Positions 1-11,818 of a stretch of 64,000 bases of DNA are shown here, piece by piece. The stretch lies in the NCBI RefSeq assembly GCF_020360975.1, contig NW_025408668.1, positions 6,696,001 to 6,760,000 of the forward strand, in the 5' to 3' direction. Each line of letters starts with the position of its first letter. Position 1 is the first letter of the stretch. Source of the stretch: Hirsutella rhossiliensis. Taxonomy: Eukaryota > Ascomycota > Sordariomycetes > Hypocreales > Ophiocordycipitaceae. The position numbers and the translations under genes are program-made. The notes beneath the pieces are model-generated. The model was not told the DNA's origin. It did no database searches and saw only the letters and a program-made list of their open reading frames with translations.

Positions 1-1852
1 CATGGACGCGGGCGAGGCCTTTGCTCGACGACGAGGGATCGATTCATCTCTTGATTGATTGGCAATAAGCTTCAATCAGCTCCCTGTCCTCCCGGTACCG
101 GCTACTACCCTAGTAGGTATAACACGGCATGTCCTCAAACGGGGCGAGTCGCAGGTCAACGCGCGCGCTGGCTTGCATTAGCACGACTGTTGAACCGGTG
201 GGCTTGCACAGAGTCAGGTCGGGTTGACGGGACATGGCACTGTACACGCTATTCCCCCGCCTGAGAGTACAGTAATTACAGTACAGAGTATTGGTGGCAG
301 CTGAAATATTTGCCTCGTACCGTCTCGCATGTAATAGGTCTGCTGCTTCTGAGATGCTCACCATACAGCGGGTACAGAGCACTGGATGACTGGGTACTAT
401 GTATTCTTCATGGGACCGGAAGCTTGGGCTCGGGCACAAACTTGAGGAACCTGGACCTCCCGTCGCAAAACACCCGAGTACCGGCTTGCGCACGCACGCC
501 CCGACAACTCGAGGTCCCCTGATGAGCAAAAAAGCCAACAAGTCGCCATTTCCAACCGCCGCATCTCCGCATCTACAGTACGTGCAATGCAGTGAACAAT
601 ACGCCGTGCCCGTTTGTTTCGACCTGTTGTTATTGGCTATTGGCACAGACAGTTCACGTCTTGCATTGTCGCCCGGCATCGCTTTTATTGTGCTCGGTGA
701 CAATAGCGCGAGCCAACCGCCAGCCCGGCCCTAGCTAAGCCTTGTTGGACCCGCTACTACAGTTGGAGCACCCGACTCATTGCGGTTGCTCTCCGCTCTC
801 TCGTCATCTGGCTCGACCTGGGGCGTGTACAGTACAGTACACAAGGGGTACCTAAGGTAGGCAGGTACCTTATCTCCCAGGTGAGCAGTACCTTAGGTAC
901 CTATGGAGGTACTTAGTACGTAAGTACTGTACTGTTTTCCTGCAGGCGGTCGGACCAATCGTTGCCACCATTGCCGCTTCCCGTCGTCCTTCTCGCTCAG
1001 CCCAACTTCAGCCCCAGATTAAGCGATCCAGTCCGTCCTCACTTCCTCACTCCGCACCCCAGACCCCACCACCATCTCCACCTGCGGGTATTCGTACTCC
1101 GTACCGTGTCCTCGACGGCGACTTATTATTAGAGGCCCGGAGACATTCGTTCGCTTCCAGCAACCACCCATCATCCTCCTCTCTGACCCCCTGGCAACCT
1201 TTCCCAGAGCTCCTCTCGTTACATGTCCACCATGCCTCCTCCCTAGGCACCGACAGAAACACCTCGTACGCGCTGATGACGCCGCGGCCGGCAAGGCATC
1301 AGCATTTCCCACCCCGTTCAATGGCCGCCAATCGCCGTAAGCATAGTACCGTTTGCTTGTACTGTACCATGCGTATAACATGAAGTCCACCACTCTCGCC
1401 ACGTGCAACATGGCGCCTTGTCCCATCTCCGATGACTTACATACCAGAAGTGCAGTACATACATGCGGATACCTCTCTGCAGCCTATGTTACACCACTGC
1501 GCCAGGGCTGACCCCAAATCGCTTGGTCAATCCAGTCACGCCTCCTGCAGCTTCGACAAGTCTGTTCTTGCTTCATGAAAAGCATCTAGTTGCCAGGCGT
1601 GCCAGTCGCTCCAATGCACATGATTCCATCGCGGGAGACTCTTCTTATGCCTGTACAGAGAAAATCGAAACAAACAAGCCCGGGGGCCCGAAGGGATATG
1701 TGGCAAGCATGCTGGTGATGCAGTAAACCCAAGCCGCGTCAAAGCATTGAAGCCGGCCAAATAACCAAGAATGAAACATGTCGTCAAGATAGGGAGGGGG
1801 TATGATGCGTATGCCCAACAGAAAAGCGAGACGGGACACAAGGCAAGCAGCT
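1..1852. other. Intergenic, no gene seen
   Basis: No open frame here has family features or spliceable continuity. The sequence is rich in GTAC, TACCTA and AGTACTGTAC words. A perfect 13-base inverted repeat (847-859 and 889-901) sits in the middle. The stretch 1401-1852 is probably the 3' flank of the minus-strand Abp2-like gene. Confidence 0.6.
847..901. repeat. 13-bp inverted repeat in a TACCTAAGGTA-rich tract
   Basis: GGTACCTAAGGTA at 847-859 is exactly complementary to TACCTTAGGTACC at 889-901, with a 29-base spacer that contains further GGTACCTTA words. It could form a hairpin. Similar TACCTA/TAGGTA clusters recur at about 4490-4620, 43955-43986 and 49371-49390. What I see is the repeat; its function is unknown. 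Confidence 0.7.
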
Positions 1853-3912
1853 TCACGGCTCCATCCATTCGCGCCCCAGCGACGTCATGACCTTGGTCCG
1901 AAGCTCCGCCAGCTCCGTGTTGCGCTTGTGCACCTCCTCGGCCAACGCCTGGTACTTTCTCTTCCAGTCCTCGGCCGTGAGCGGCGTCTGTTGCTGCTGC
2001 TGCTGCTGCTGTGCGTCCGGCGGGCCCGCCTCGGGCTTCTTCCACATGGTGCGCGGCACGTACTGCGGCATGGTGAAGCCGCCCTTGACGTGGCCGAAGC
2101 GGTACTCCCAGTCGCACTTGTAGACGTACGAGTCGTCGTTTTCGCCCATGCGCACGCACTTGGGCCGCGTCGTCACCAGCGTCATGGACCCCGCCAGCGC
2201 CGCCAGGTTGATGAGAAAGGCCTGGGGCGACGTCGACGTCTTGAACATGTTTTGCAGCATGGCGTTGACCAGCGCCGTCGACTCCTCCACCGACGCCGGC
2301 TCGTCCGGGTTGCCCTCGAGGTCCACCCACTCCGAGTCGGACATGGAGCGCACAAAGTACGAAACGAGCGCGTCCACGTTGGTTCGGTCCTCCATCTTCT
2401 CAAAGTAGTACTCGGGCATGTTCTCCGGGCCCTCGCACCCGTTGCTCGGCACGTTGCTGGCTTGCTCGTACGCGTCCGTCGCCTCTTTTGCGAGCCGCTC
2501 CCAGCCGTTGGACGTTTGCTTCGTCTGCGAGGCGTCTTGCTGCGGGCCCTGTTCAGCGGCGGCGGCGGCGGCGGCGCCACTGCCTTGTTGTCCACTCTCC
2601 GCCGGTTCTGTTTGCCGAGGCGATGGCGGCGTGGCCAGGCGCACGGCACCACCTTCTCGTTCCGGGACCTGCAGCGAGATGCTCGGCCGCGAGGGTCTAC
2701 TCGACCCTTTGTGAGGATTCTCGTGGTGCTGATACGCAGGTGCCGCCGACGATGTGTGAGCAGGCTGGCCATTCACAGGAGGCTCAGGCTGGTAGTGATC
2801 CTGCTCCTGCTTCATCGCCGGAGGAGGCCCGGTAAAGCTTGGGTCGACATCCTGAAACGGTTTCCAGCTCTGCGAGGCGGGACTGGGTCCGTCGACGGGC
2901 GTGCGGTTGACCGGGGGCCGTCCTCGTTGCTTCGCGCCGGCACAGATGCCGCCTGGCTTCCAGGCAGAAGAGACGTTCTTGGCCCCCCTCCTGTGGCTGG
3001 ACGGCTTCGGTCTCGAGGGGGTCACGGCGGACCGAGGCTCCAGAGTGTCGTCCCAGAAGGTGCCGCGCGACGATGGCGTCACGACCGACTGCGGCCACCG
3101 GCTGAGGGGCGTCTGCAGGGAATCGTTGCGCCCCCACTCGTCACCGTCCTGCTCCGGATCTGCCGCGGCGGCCGGCAGTGGGCCTTGTCCGGGTGGGTGT
3201 GCCGACCACGGCTGCGGGTGGTCATCGACCATGGAGGGATCCGAGAGGCGCGACTTCTGGGCGGGGGAGGCGACGGGCTCATCGGCATCCGGTCTTTTGC
3301 GACCTCTCTTGGGGCGTATGTGCGGGATGAGTGCGCGCAGGGCCATGTCGTCTTCGACGGCTACGCCATCGCGGACAGGGCAGGCAATGGGGTTGGGGTC
3401 GGCGGGAAGGTTGGTCCAATAGTCGTTGGGCATGCTCATGAGATACTCAAAGAAGGCTCTGACATGCATCGAGTTCATCCACTTCTGTCCTTGCATGAGC
3501 GGGGGATGCAGCCCAAAAAGCAGCCAACACGTACCTTCAAGCGCACGCCGTACTGGGCCACCTTTTGGGCGCTTTCATCCTTGGAGAGGTCGGGGGGCTC
3601 GACGCCGAGGAGCGTCGTCAACTCGGTCCAGGTCTTGATGTCGCGGGCGTAGAAGCGGGCGACGAGGCCAAAGATGGTGAAGGGGTGGAAAACCTTGCCG
3701 CCGCTCCGGGGCGGGCTGCGAAAGGCCTCGCGCAAGCTGGCCGTGTCGGCGTCGTGGGGCAGGGCCGGGTTGCAGTAGAAGATGAAGCGCACGTAGGCGT
3801 CCTCGATGCTGTCGGCGGTAACGTGGCGGTCGGGGAGGCCTGCCGGCTCCCGTGACGACGAGGGCATGCCGGCGGCCGGGGGGATGGCGTCGGTGTTGGG
3901 AGGCGAGGGCAT
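1853..3912 (-). CDS. ARS-binding protein 2 (Abp2)-like DNA-binding protein
   Basis: Two exons, 3912-3535 and 3484-1853, joined over a 50-base intron (GTACGT...CAG, phase 0), give 669 aa. The conserved block spans residues ~35-175: an FYCNP motif, then FTIFGLVARFYARDIKTW, and directly after the junction KWMNSMHVRAFFEYLMSMP and NDYWTNLP. This is the signature of the fungal ARS binding protein 2 family, named after fission yeast Abp2, which binds AT-rich replication-origin DNA. The fact that the motif continues across the splice supports the intron. The middle is a long, Pro/Ser/Gln-rich disordered region. Eight glutamines (residues 618-625) precede a short C-terminal coiled coil. The role is therefore nuclear DNA binding, with origin function inferred from the family name only. 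A stop-free antisense frame overlaps it and is taken as a shadow. The start Met at 3912 is the first in the frame after the 5' flank. Confidence 0.85.
1988..2011 (-). repeat. CAG/CAA tract encoding polyglutamine
   Basis: Eight consecutive Gln codons (seven CAG, one CAA) lie in the 3' part of the Abp2-like gene, just before its coiled coil. It is likely to vary in length between strains. Confidence 0.9.
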
Positions 3913-5072
3913 GGCTTGTTGACGGGTATAAGTTGACTGCCGGCGGGGACTGCCTCCGAGGCTGCCTGCGGGCGGAGTGCAAGCGGACTCAATTGGCAGG
4001 GCATTGGCTGTGTCTTGCTCTGATCCTTTTGCGCGCGCGCGCTCTCTCGCCGGGAGGACTCATGGGGGTGGTGGTGAGGGTGCAAAGAAGCTGATGTATC
4101 AAAGCTCGAGAGAGAGATTGCCACGACGACTGGGAACTCGGCCCAATGGTTTCATTAGTAGGGGTCGCTGTGGCTAGTCTTGGCCGACCCTGGCAGCCAA
4201 GCTCGACCGGTACTGGACCTGCTGAAGAAGCCAAAAAAGCAGGTTTGGTAGATTTGGAAACCCGCAGTGCCTGACAGGGTAGGTAGTTACAGTAATTACA
4301 CAATGACTTGTTCCGGGCAGAGGGCTCGCGAAGGCAAGCAGGTACCGTGGCGGGCGCCCTCCGAGTGAGCCCCTGGGATGAGCTAGGATTGAGTGCTGTG
4401 TCCGGACGCTCTCGAGCCCGGATACAGCGCGTGGCAGATGCGACGGGCCCGGCCAAAGAGCCCGGCAGAGCGAGCGAGCCCACCGTACGTACGTACTGTA
4501 CCTAAGTAGGTAAGGTACTATTACTTAGGTAATCCAGTAATCAAATACTGCCATACAAATACCGTAGCGTGGGCCGTTTCGACTCGGTACCTAGATACCT
4601 TAATCTACCTAGTACCTACTCAATGCCCAACCGGCCATGCGTGCCGGTAACGGGGACACTGTAGATAGAACACAAGCTCATGCACGTGCAAAGCCTGCCT
4701 CTCTCGCGTCTTCCGTCGCTGCACTTGCTAGCTCCGGACCAATTATTAAGCCCCCTTACAAATTGTCACGTTGACGTGATTCCCTCGTGCCATCGCGATA
4801 CTCACCTCACCAGACACGGCCTGATTTGAAATCTACCAAACCTTCCGTCTTCCGAGGGGCCCGGCCTGCTTAAAAGCCCCCATCGCCGTCGTCATGGCGG
4901 AACAGGCCCTGTCTCTGCAGCGTCTACCAAGTCGTTGAACCGCAACATCACCACCCCTTTCCACCTGGCGACGCGACCCCCGAGGCCTCTTCGACTTTGC
5001 TTGCCTTGCTTCCCCCGGCCACCGTTTCCTCTCCATCAACTCTCCATCAACTCTCCATCAACGCAGCCCGCA
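3913..5072. promoter_or_regulatory. Divergent promoter region, Abp2-like / GA4-desaturase-like
   Basis: No gene is seen. The region separates two divergently transcribed genes. It holds dense GTAC/TACCTA words (4486-4620), including the inverted pair ACCTAAGTA (4500-4508) and TACTTAGGT (4522-4530). A TTAAAAG element near 4870, followed by pyrimidine-rich leader sequence, may be the core promoter of the plus-strand gene. The promoter assignment is inferred from position. Confidence 0.45.
5030..5062 (+). repeat. Three tandem 11-mers in the leader
   Basis: TCTCCATCAAC is repeated three times without change, ending 10 bases before the chosen ATG at 5073. Upstream in-frame Met codons would translate it, but conserved family sequence starts only after 5073, so it is read as 5' leader. 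Confidence 0.85.
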
Positions 5073-5939
5073 ATGGCCGTCGCCGACTCCTCCCGTGTCC
5101 CCCGCGGTGACGTCACCGCCTCCCTCAACTACTACAACCCGCCCGCCGACAAGGCCGCCATTCCCTTCAACTACGTCGACACGCCGCCCGCCGGCGAGCC
5201 AACCCGTAACTTCTCCGACGCCACGCACGACACCCGCATCCACGACCTGCGTGCCGCCCCCGGCCTCGGCGCCGACTTCTCGCTCGACCGCGACGCCTTC
5301 CAGCTCCTCTCGCGCGTACCCCCCTCCAGCGAGCCCGACTTTGTCGACGACGACTCCATCCGCCGCAACTACTACCCCGAGGTCGAGCGCCTGCTCCTCG
5401 ACGCCATCCCCGGCGCCGACCGCGTCCACATCTTCGACCACACCGTCCGCCGCGCCGGCCCGGGCGCCCCCCGCGCCCCCGTCACCCGCGTCCACATCGA
5501 CCAGACGCCCCCCTCGGTCGCAAAGCGCGTCCGCCGCTACTTTCCCGACGAGGCCGACGACTTACTCCGCCGCCGCTACCGCATCGTCAACGTCTGGCGG
5601 CCCCTGAACAAGGACCCCGTCGAGTCCTTCCCCCTGGCCTTTGCCTCCACCTCGACCCTCCGCGACCACGACGTAGTCCCAATCCAGCACCGCTACCCGG
5701 ACGGCTACCTCGGCGAGACGGCCGCCATCCGCTACAACCCGGAGCAGAAGTGGTATTACCTCAGCGGCATGACGGGTGACGAGAGGCTGCTGCTCGAGTG
5801 CTTCGACAGCGAGTCCCTCAAGCCCGGCTCCAACATCGGCGGCCGGGTGCCCCATAGCGCCTTTGTCGACCCGAGATCGCGCCCCGATGCTGTCGGCCGC
5901 GAGAGCATCGAGGTCCGTGCTCTCGTCTTCGGCCCGTAG
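5073..5939 (+). CDS. GA4-desaturase/AsaB/CmcJ family protein (putative 2OG-Fe(II)-type oxygenase)
   Basis: Intronless, 288 aa. The protein follows the pattern of the fungal GA4-desaturase/AsaB family along its whole length: N-terminal LNYYNPP and FNYVDTPP, then RRNYYPEVERLLL, the IFDHTVRR segment, the VHIDQTP motif (HxD), RIVNVWRPL, the YNPEQKWYYLSGMT block, LLECFDS, and the C-terminal RESIEVRALVFGP. Members include gibberellin GA4 desaturase and cephem-methoxylase-related proteins, which oxidise small molecules with iron and 2-oxoglutarate. The substrate here is unknown. No neighbour looks like a biosynthetic-cluster gene, so a stand-alone role is likely. The start at 5073 was chosen over an upstream in-frame Met at 4935 because residues before it are low-complexity and lie over the tandem 11-mers. 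The gene converges on the Sds3-like gene. Confidence 0.85.
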   Translation: MAVADSSRVPRGDVTASLNYYNPPADKAAIPFNYVDTPPAGEPTRNFSDATHDTRIHDLRAAPGLGADFSLDRDAFQLLSRVPPSSEPDFVDDDSIRRNYYPEVERLLLDAIPGADRVHIFDHTVRRAGPGAPRAPVTRVHIDQTPPSVAKRVRRYFPDEADDLLRRRYRIVNVWRPLNKDPVESFPLAFASTSTLRDHDVVPIQHRYPDGYLGETAAIRYNPEQKWYYLSGMTGDERLLLECFDSESLKPGSNIGGRVPHSAFVDPRSRPDAVGRESIEVRALVFGP

Positions 5940-6619
5940 GCGGGCGCGCCATTTATGTGCAACGTAATCATCAGGAAGTAAACAGCATTGGACTTGGGGT
6001 ACGGCATAATGAAGCAAATGAGGCAGTCTCGGTTCATGACATTCACTCAAATAGCCGACACAAAGCGGCATCATGTAGGATTGGTGTGAATTCAGGGCTC
6101 AAGCCCCTTTTTGGCAAACCTGAGTACATCGCATCTACCTCGTATATGCTCCATGGTGTGTAGCCCGAAAGTCTCACTCCCGGCCCAACAACAAGGCCAG
6201 GCCCTCCCGTCGCAAGCTATCCAGTCCGCTCTCAATAGGGAAGGCGGCCTCGGCGGAGCAGCATCGGGTGAATAGCAACAAAGAAACCATGGTCTCCCCC
6301 TTGGCCAGATCATGGCCTTGTCTTCAAAGGCACTGGCTGGGGAGAAGAAAGGAAACCGGATAATCGCAATGGAAAATAGCCCTCTTCGCCTTTGCAAGGG
6401 GCGCTGCCGACTCTAGTGGCAGCGGCGGCTGCTGCTGCTTCCGCCAAGCTGGCCGGGAGCACGTGCGACCTGCTCGCTCGCCCCGTCGTGAGCCAAAAGT
6501 GCGAAGAATGTCGCGCTTCAGCAAATGCATCACAAGAATGAACCGACGCCGCGCTGGTCCTGAAAATGCAGCCATGATGGTGAAAGCACACACACACACC
6601 CGAAAAGTAAATCGCCGTC
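5940..6619. other. Intergenic between convergent genes
   Basis: Only 3' flanks of two convergent genes. Short frames on both strands have no family features. A short (CA)n run lies near 6590. Confidence 0.6.
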
Positions 6620-8336
6620 CTAGCCTCTGCGAGTCTTGCCTCGGCCACTGCCCGCGGTGCCCTGTCGACTCATAGCCACGCCGCCGGCACTGCTCTGCCG
6701 ACTCATGGGTGCCGCAGCCAACTGGCCGTTCAAAGACTGGCTGCCGCGCCCGGGGCTAGAAAGGTCGCGCACGTTGCTGATGAGGGCGCTGATGCCGTAA
6801 GGGTCGCGCATCGACTCCGGTGGTGGTATGCCCGAGTAACCGGGACGAAGCAACGGGCCGAACCGGCTGACCTGGTAGGGGGCCGAAGCTGCTTCCAACG
6901 TCTTGCGGACTCCCTTGGGGTTTTCCAGGTGACTGCCCGGCTTGCGGGTCGAGTCGTATTGTTTGAGGCCAGCGATGATTTGCAGGTCCGCAGTCACTTC
7001 CTTATCGGACAGCGTGCCTGGCACAGACGTCTCCGAGCCTCTCAACGGGTTCTTGACGTATTGGGTGGGCAGTGATTGGGGCATCTTCGGTGGGCATTCC
7101 GGGGTGTGCAGTATCTCCAGGTTGGCGGCCAGCTCATGGCTGCCGATTGTGTCGACGCCGAGTCCCTTGTCGTCGACAGAGTTTTGGTTTGCCGCGACCC
7201 GCGTGCTCCGTGTAGCATGCGACACCTGCCGCTCCATGGCAGGGGCCGCGAGCGGCGCCTCACCCTCGCCCACGTCGTTGTCTCCAAAGCCCGAGTCGCT
7301 ACCCTCGGGAGACGAGGCGCTGCCGTTGACGCGGTGGCGCAGAATGTAGTTGTGGGCCGCGAGGGCCGAAGCGTTGTAGTACATTGCCAGCTCCTTTTCT
7401 GTGAAGAGGCTGGTGATGGTGTAGACGGCTCCATGCTTCCTAGCCTCGTTCCGGGCCTTCTCCGACTGCCAGTAGGGCGTGGTGGCGTTGGCCTCCAAGG
7501 CCCGTCGTGTTGGCACCGGGGAGCCTTCTTCGTCGCCGCCGTTGCGCTTCCGCTTCTTGTTCTCGCCGTAGGCGTGACTGTCGTCAACATCCTTGCGATT
7601 GCGCGTCGACCTCTTGCCGGGGTGGCCGCCAGGGCTGCCCGGGTTGGTGAGGCTGAACTGAGCTGGGTTGAGAAGCAGAGCGTTCGTGTCGCTTATCTCA
7701 AACGCTTCCTTCTCCTTGCTCAGCCGCGCTTTCTTGGTATTCAGCTGGTTAATGAGACGATCACGCATCGTGCTGTTGAGCGCTTCGTGCTCTCGCTTTG
7801 CCGTGACGACCTTGAACGTGTGCGTGGTCTTGTACTCCTGCACCTTGCGGTCGTATTCGTCCTGGACAAGCACAAGGCTTCATGGTTAACAGGCGGCTCG
7901 CAGGGCACCAAGGGAAATGGAGTCCCACCTTGGACTGGGTGAGGGTGAAGTCGCGGGTCTCCAGAACATCCTGCACGTCGGACATGAACTGTGGGAACTT
8001 CATGCCGGCCATATCAATGAGGCTGCGGGCATTTTCGGCACGGCCAGGAGTGCCCATGGCCTGCTTGTATTCTCTCTGGACCTCGCTTGCAGCCTCGACG
8101 GCATTGGCGGCGTAGGGGTCGACTTTTTGGAGTTTGTTGAGCTCGAACTGAATGCGTTGCAGCTGGTCACGGTAGGCCGAGTCCTTGTCGTGCTGGAACC
8201 TCTCGGTCAAGACTGCGAGGCGTTCCATGACGACCTGGCGCTTTCGATCTCGCTTGGATTGAGCCGTGGGGAGAGGCGAGGGTCGGTCGGCTCTGCCACC
8301 CAGGGCCGGGGGCGCGGCTGTGTCGCTGGCAGCCAT
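6620..8336 (-). CDS. Sds3-like subunit of the Rpd3/Sin3 histone deacetylase complex
   Basis: Exons 8336-7929 and 7861-6620 join over a 67-base intron (GTGGGA...CAG, phase 0) to give 549 aa. Residues ~25-180 are the Sds3-like region: basic KRDRKRQ, LTERFQHDKDSAYRDQLQRIQFELNKLQ, DPYAANAVEAASEVQREYKQ, then after the junction DEYDRKVQEYKTTHTFKVV and a helical basic stretch. This is predicted coiled coil and matches fungal deacetylase complex subunit Sds3, which scaffolds Sin3-Rpd3 for transcriptional repression. A later block around TTPYWQSEKARNEARKHGAV and FTEKELAMYYNAS looks conserved among filamentous fungi. The C-terminus is disordered. The ATG at 8336 was chosen because conserved sequence begins soon after. 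An upstream Met at 8570 would add only low-complexity residues. A second likely subunit of the same complex lies at 46772-49008. Confidence 0.82.
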
Positions 8337-9082
8337 GGCGCGCCGGGTGAAATGGAACGGGATGGGTTCAGGGTAATGCTTGGTAGCTGAGCAGAGGCAC
8401 TGGATAGCAGGCTGTTGTGCTGCTTTTTTCCCGGCGCGGGCTGGCTGAAAGAAGGACGAGAGACAAAGGCGAGGGGGAGGTGGTGATTCGAATGATGCAA
8501 AAGATGACGATGTCAGAGGTATATCCCTCTCACGGGACCAGAGCAGTGCGGCTCCCAGGCCGCAGGGCAAGACGCCGGTAGAATGCTGAAGTCTGGCGGT
8601 GAGGGCGTCTGTGGGTTCGATGGGGGAGGGAAAAAGCCGGCCGGCCTGGCGCTGTCATGTCATGGAAGGCATTTTGGGGTGCGGGCGGAGCGACGGCTAA
8701 TACTATGCTTTGGCTTGTGCCTTGCTTAATGGGCCTTTGCCCGCTCCACATGATTGCCATTGGCGGCGTCTGTGATTGGCCCGGCGGTGCGACACAGTGC
8801 CGACTGGCACCATTGACACGGGGCCACCATGGCTGCTTGAATGGCCGCGATGCGATGATGCCCTTGGGGTAGCCAGACCCATGGTTCCTTGACGCAGGCA
8901 ATGTGGACTTTACGACTTCCGTATAAGCCGGCAAGTACAAGGCCGAGTGGCCGAGCATTGTCCTGATCGAGCTTGACATGGTATTTGTAAAGACGTGTAC
9001 GGGATCTTGGCCCCCTTCAGCCCTGGCCGGCTTCCTCACGCCACCCATGTCCCCCTCTCCCTCTCGACACATCCGTAGACAC
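8337..9082. promoter_or_regulatory. Upstream region of the Sds3-like gene
   Basis: No gene is seen. Two ATTGG pentamers near 8760-8785 read as CCAAT on the minus strand, about 430 bases upstream of the Sds3-like start. They are candidate HAP-complex sites by motif only. Confidence 0.35.
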
Positions 9083-10171
9083 CTACAGCCCGCTCCGTAG
9101 CTTCTGAAGCTGGCTCATCAGCCCAAACCCCCCCGGCAGCGTCCGCGAGTCCTCGGCCGGGCCCGCCTCTCGCGGCGAGCCCCTTCTCTTGGTCGCTGCC
9201 GCCGTCTTCCCCTCCTTCTTGGCCGCCTGCAGCTCCATTTCCCTCATCAGCTCGCGGTGCCTGTCCTCGACCATCTTGGCCAGGCCCTCGATGAACTTGT
9301 TCCGCCCCTTCTCCTCGGCTGTCCCCTTCCACACGCTCGTCAGCTCTTTGAGCTCCTCGATCCTGGTCGCCGCCCTCTCTATCCCCTGAACTGGCTCGTC
9401 GCCTGCGTTGAGGAGCCCCGAGATCTCGTCTCGCAGCTGCTTGAGCACCTGCTGGCCTCTTTCCTCGGAGCTTTGCTGCTCGGACCCCGGATCTGGTGCC
9501 GACACGGATAAAAACGAGGAGCCGACGGAAAGCTCGGATGGCGGAAAGGTAAAGTCCATGGCATTGCCAAATGTTTTGATGACCGAGTCCAGCCGCGACC
9601 GCACCAGTGTCAGCGTCTGCAGCTGCTTGATGTAGTCTGGGTCCTCGGCCTCTCCGCCAGGCTGGGCCGCCGACTCCCCCCCATCGCCTCCCGTGCCAGC
9701 GGCCTCCTGTTGCAGCCCCCCTGGAATAAACTGCTTAATGTCGTCTTGCAGCGTCTCGTGCAGACTCTCCGAGAGCCCCAGCGTCTCGCCCCGCAGTAGC
9801 TCTACCTCATACGCCAGCCGGCTGCCGCTCCTCAGGATGTCGTCGGTGAGCTGCGTCAGCGTGTTGGACAGCCTCGTTGTATGCGCGTTGAGCTGCGAGA
9901 GGAGTGCCTGGGCCTGGGCCGACAGCTCGGCCAGGGGCACCGGCTCGGGTCCCCCCTGACCGGGGCCCTGCCTCTTGCCGAGGGGCGGCAAAGTGGCATT
10001 GAGAAAGGCTGCGGGATCGAAGGACGGGCTTAAAAAGTCTTGGAGGAACGGGTCCGCGGTGTGGCTGGACTTTGACTTAATGGCCTGATCTGGCGATTTC
10101 TTTGTCCGCTGCCATGAAGTTGCGCTGCTGTCTGTCCGCCGCCGCCCAACCTTTGCGTCTGAAGAAGCCAT
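9083..10171 (-). CDS. Probable COG complex subunit 7-like protein
   Basis: Intronless, 362 aa. The N-terminal third has DPFLQDFLSPSFDPAAFLNATL, the kind of opening seen in COG-complex lobe B subunits (compare the FLADDFD...WINAA opening of animal Cog7). Long helices follow: LLSQLNAHTTRLSNTLTQL, a segment with LRSGSRLAYEVELLRGE, and YIKQLQTLTLVRSRLDSVIKTF. Further coiled coil lies at residues ~235-340 and a Lys-rich tail follows. COG is an eight-subunit tether for intra-Golgi retrograde vesicles. Fungal Cog7 proteins are much shorter than animal ones, so the length fits. Cog5 has a similar N-terminus and is the main alternative. The gene shares a 259-base divergent region with the YggS-like gene. 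Confidence 0.6.
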   Translation of the reverse strand: MASSDAKVGRRRTDSSATSWQRTKKSPDQAIKSKSSHTADPFLQDFLSPSFDPAAFLNATLPPLGKRQGPGQGGPEPVPLAELSAQAQALLSQLNAHTTRLSNTLTQLTDDILRSGSRLAYEVELLRGETLGLSESLHETLQDDIKQFIPGGLQQEAAGTGGDGGESAAQPGGEAEDPDYIKQLQTLTLVRSRLDSVIKTFGNAMDFTFPPSELSVGSSFLSVSAPDPGSEQQSSEERGQQVLKQLRDEISGLLNAGDEPVQGIERAATRIEELKELTSVWKGTAEEKGRNKFIEGLAKMVEDRHRELMREMELQAAKKEGKTAAATKRRGSPREAGPAEDSRTLPGGFGLMSQLQKLRSGL

Positions 10172-10430
10172 TAGGCTCTGCTTTTGTCCCTTGACCCTGC
10201 TTCAGTCCCCAAATAGAGCGGCTTCCCTCGCCTCGCTGAATGATAGCTCAGTGCCAAGACTTCGTGTTTGCTGGGTAGGAGTTGAAGTCGTTGCAGAGGT
10301 ACTGGCGAGGCGGTACCGTGTGGGTGACGTTGACAGCCGATGATGGCCCGACCGGCGACTTCGCATCACAATCCATCACCCCAGTCTTCTCTGCACCGCC
10401 TACCTGTCGCTTTCTCATGGGCAGCAAGCC
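10172..10430. promoter_or_regulatory. Short bidirectional promoter, COG7-like / YggS-like
   Basis: Only 259 bases separate the two divergent start codons, so both core promoters must lie here or overlap the neighbouring gene. No clear TATA box is visible. Confidence 0.5.
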
Positions 10431-11386
<956 letters not shown>

Positions 11387-11818
11387 CAAGGCGGCGAGTG
11401 ATCACTAGAGACATCGTTCCCAGGACACCTTTCTCGTCGATCCGACTCATCGCGACCGGTTGACCTCACTGCCATGCTACCGGGGATCAAGGTAAAGAAG
11501 CTCGTGTTTGGCTTCGTGCATAGACAATCACTGTTCGTTTCCATTGAATATATGTGGTATCAGTAGTCGATGGGCATACTGGGGACATTTGTCCCTTATG
11601 ATTTGCAGTCCAGCCGTCAACCCGCGTCACAGATCGCTGGAATCTCAGCGGATCACGATCATGCCATTGGCCTGGGCCTGCGTGCTACATCTCCGGCCGA
11701 CAGCCCGATCAACAAGTTCTCACTCGTCCTTCAAACGCCACTACGCTTCCATGCGTGCCGAGTCAATAGTATTCCGAATATGCGCAGTATGTTATTTAGT
11801 CAACCAAGCCAGATTTTT
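11387..11818. other. Intergenic between convergent genes
   Basis: 3' flanks of the YggS-like and AP-2 alpha genes. No open frame with family features is seen. Confidence 0.6.

Noticed and set aside
1802..3652. 616-codon plus-strand frame
   Set aside because: It is the antisense of the Abp2-like gene, Arg/Leu-rich as expected from GC-rich codon mirror images, and has no domain.
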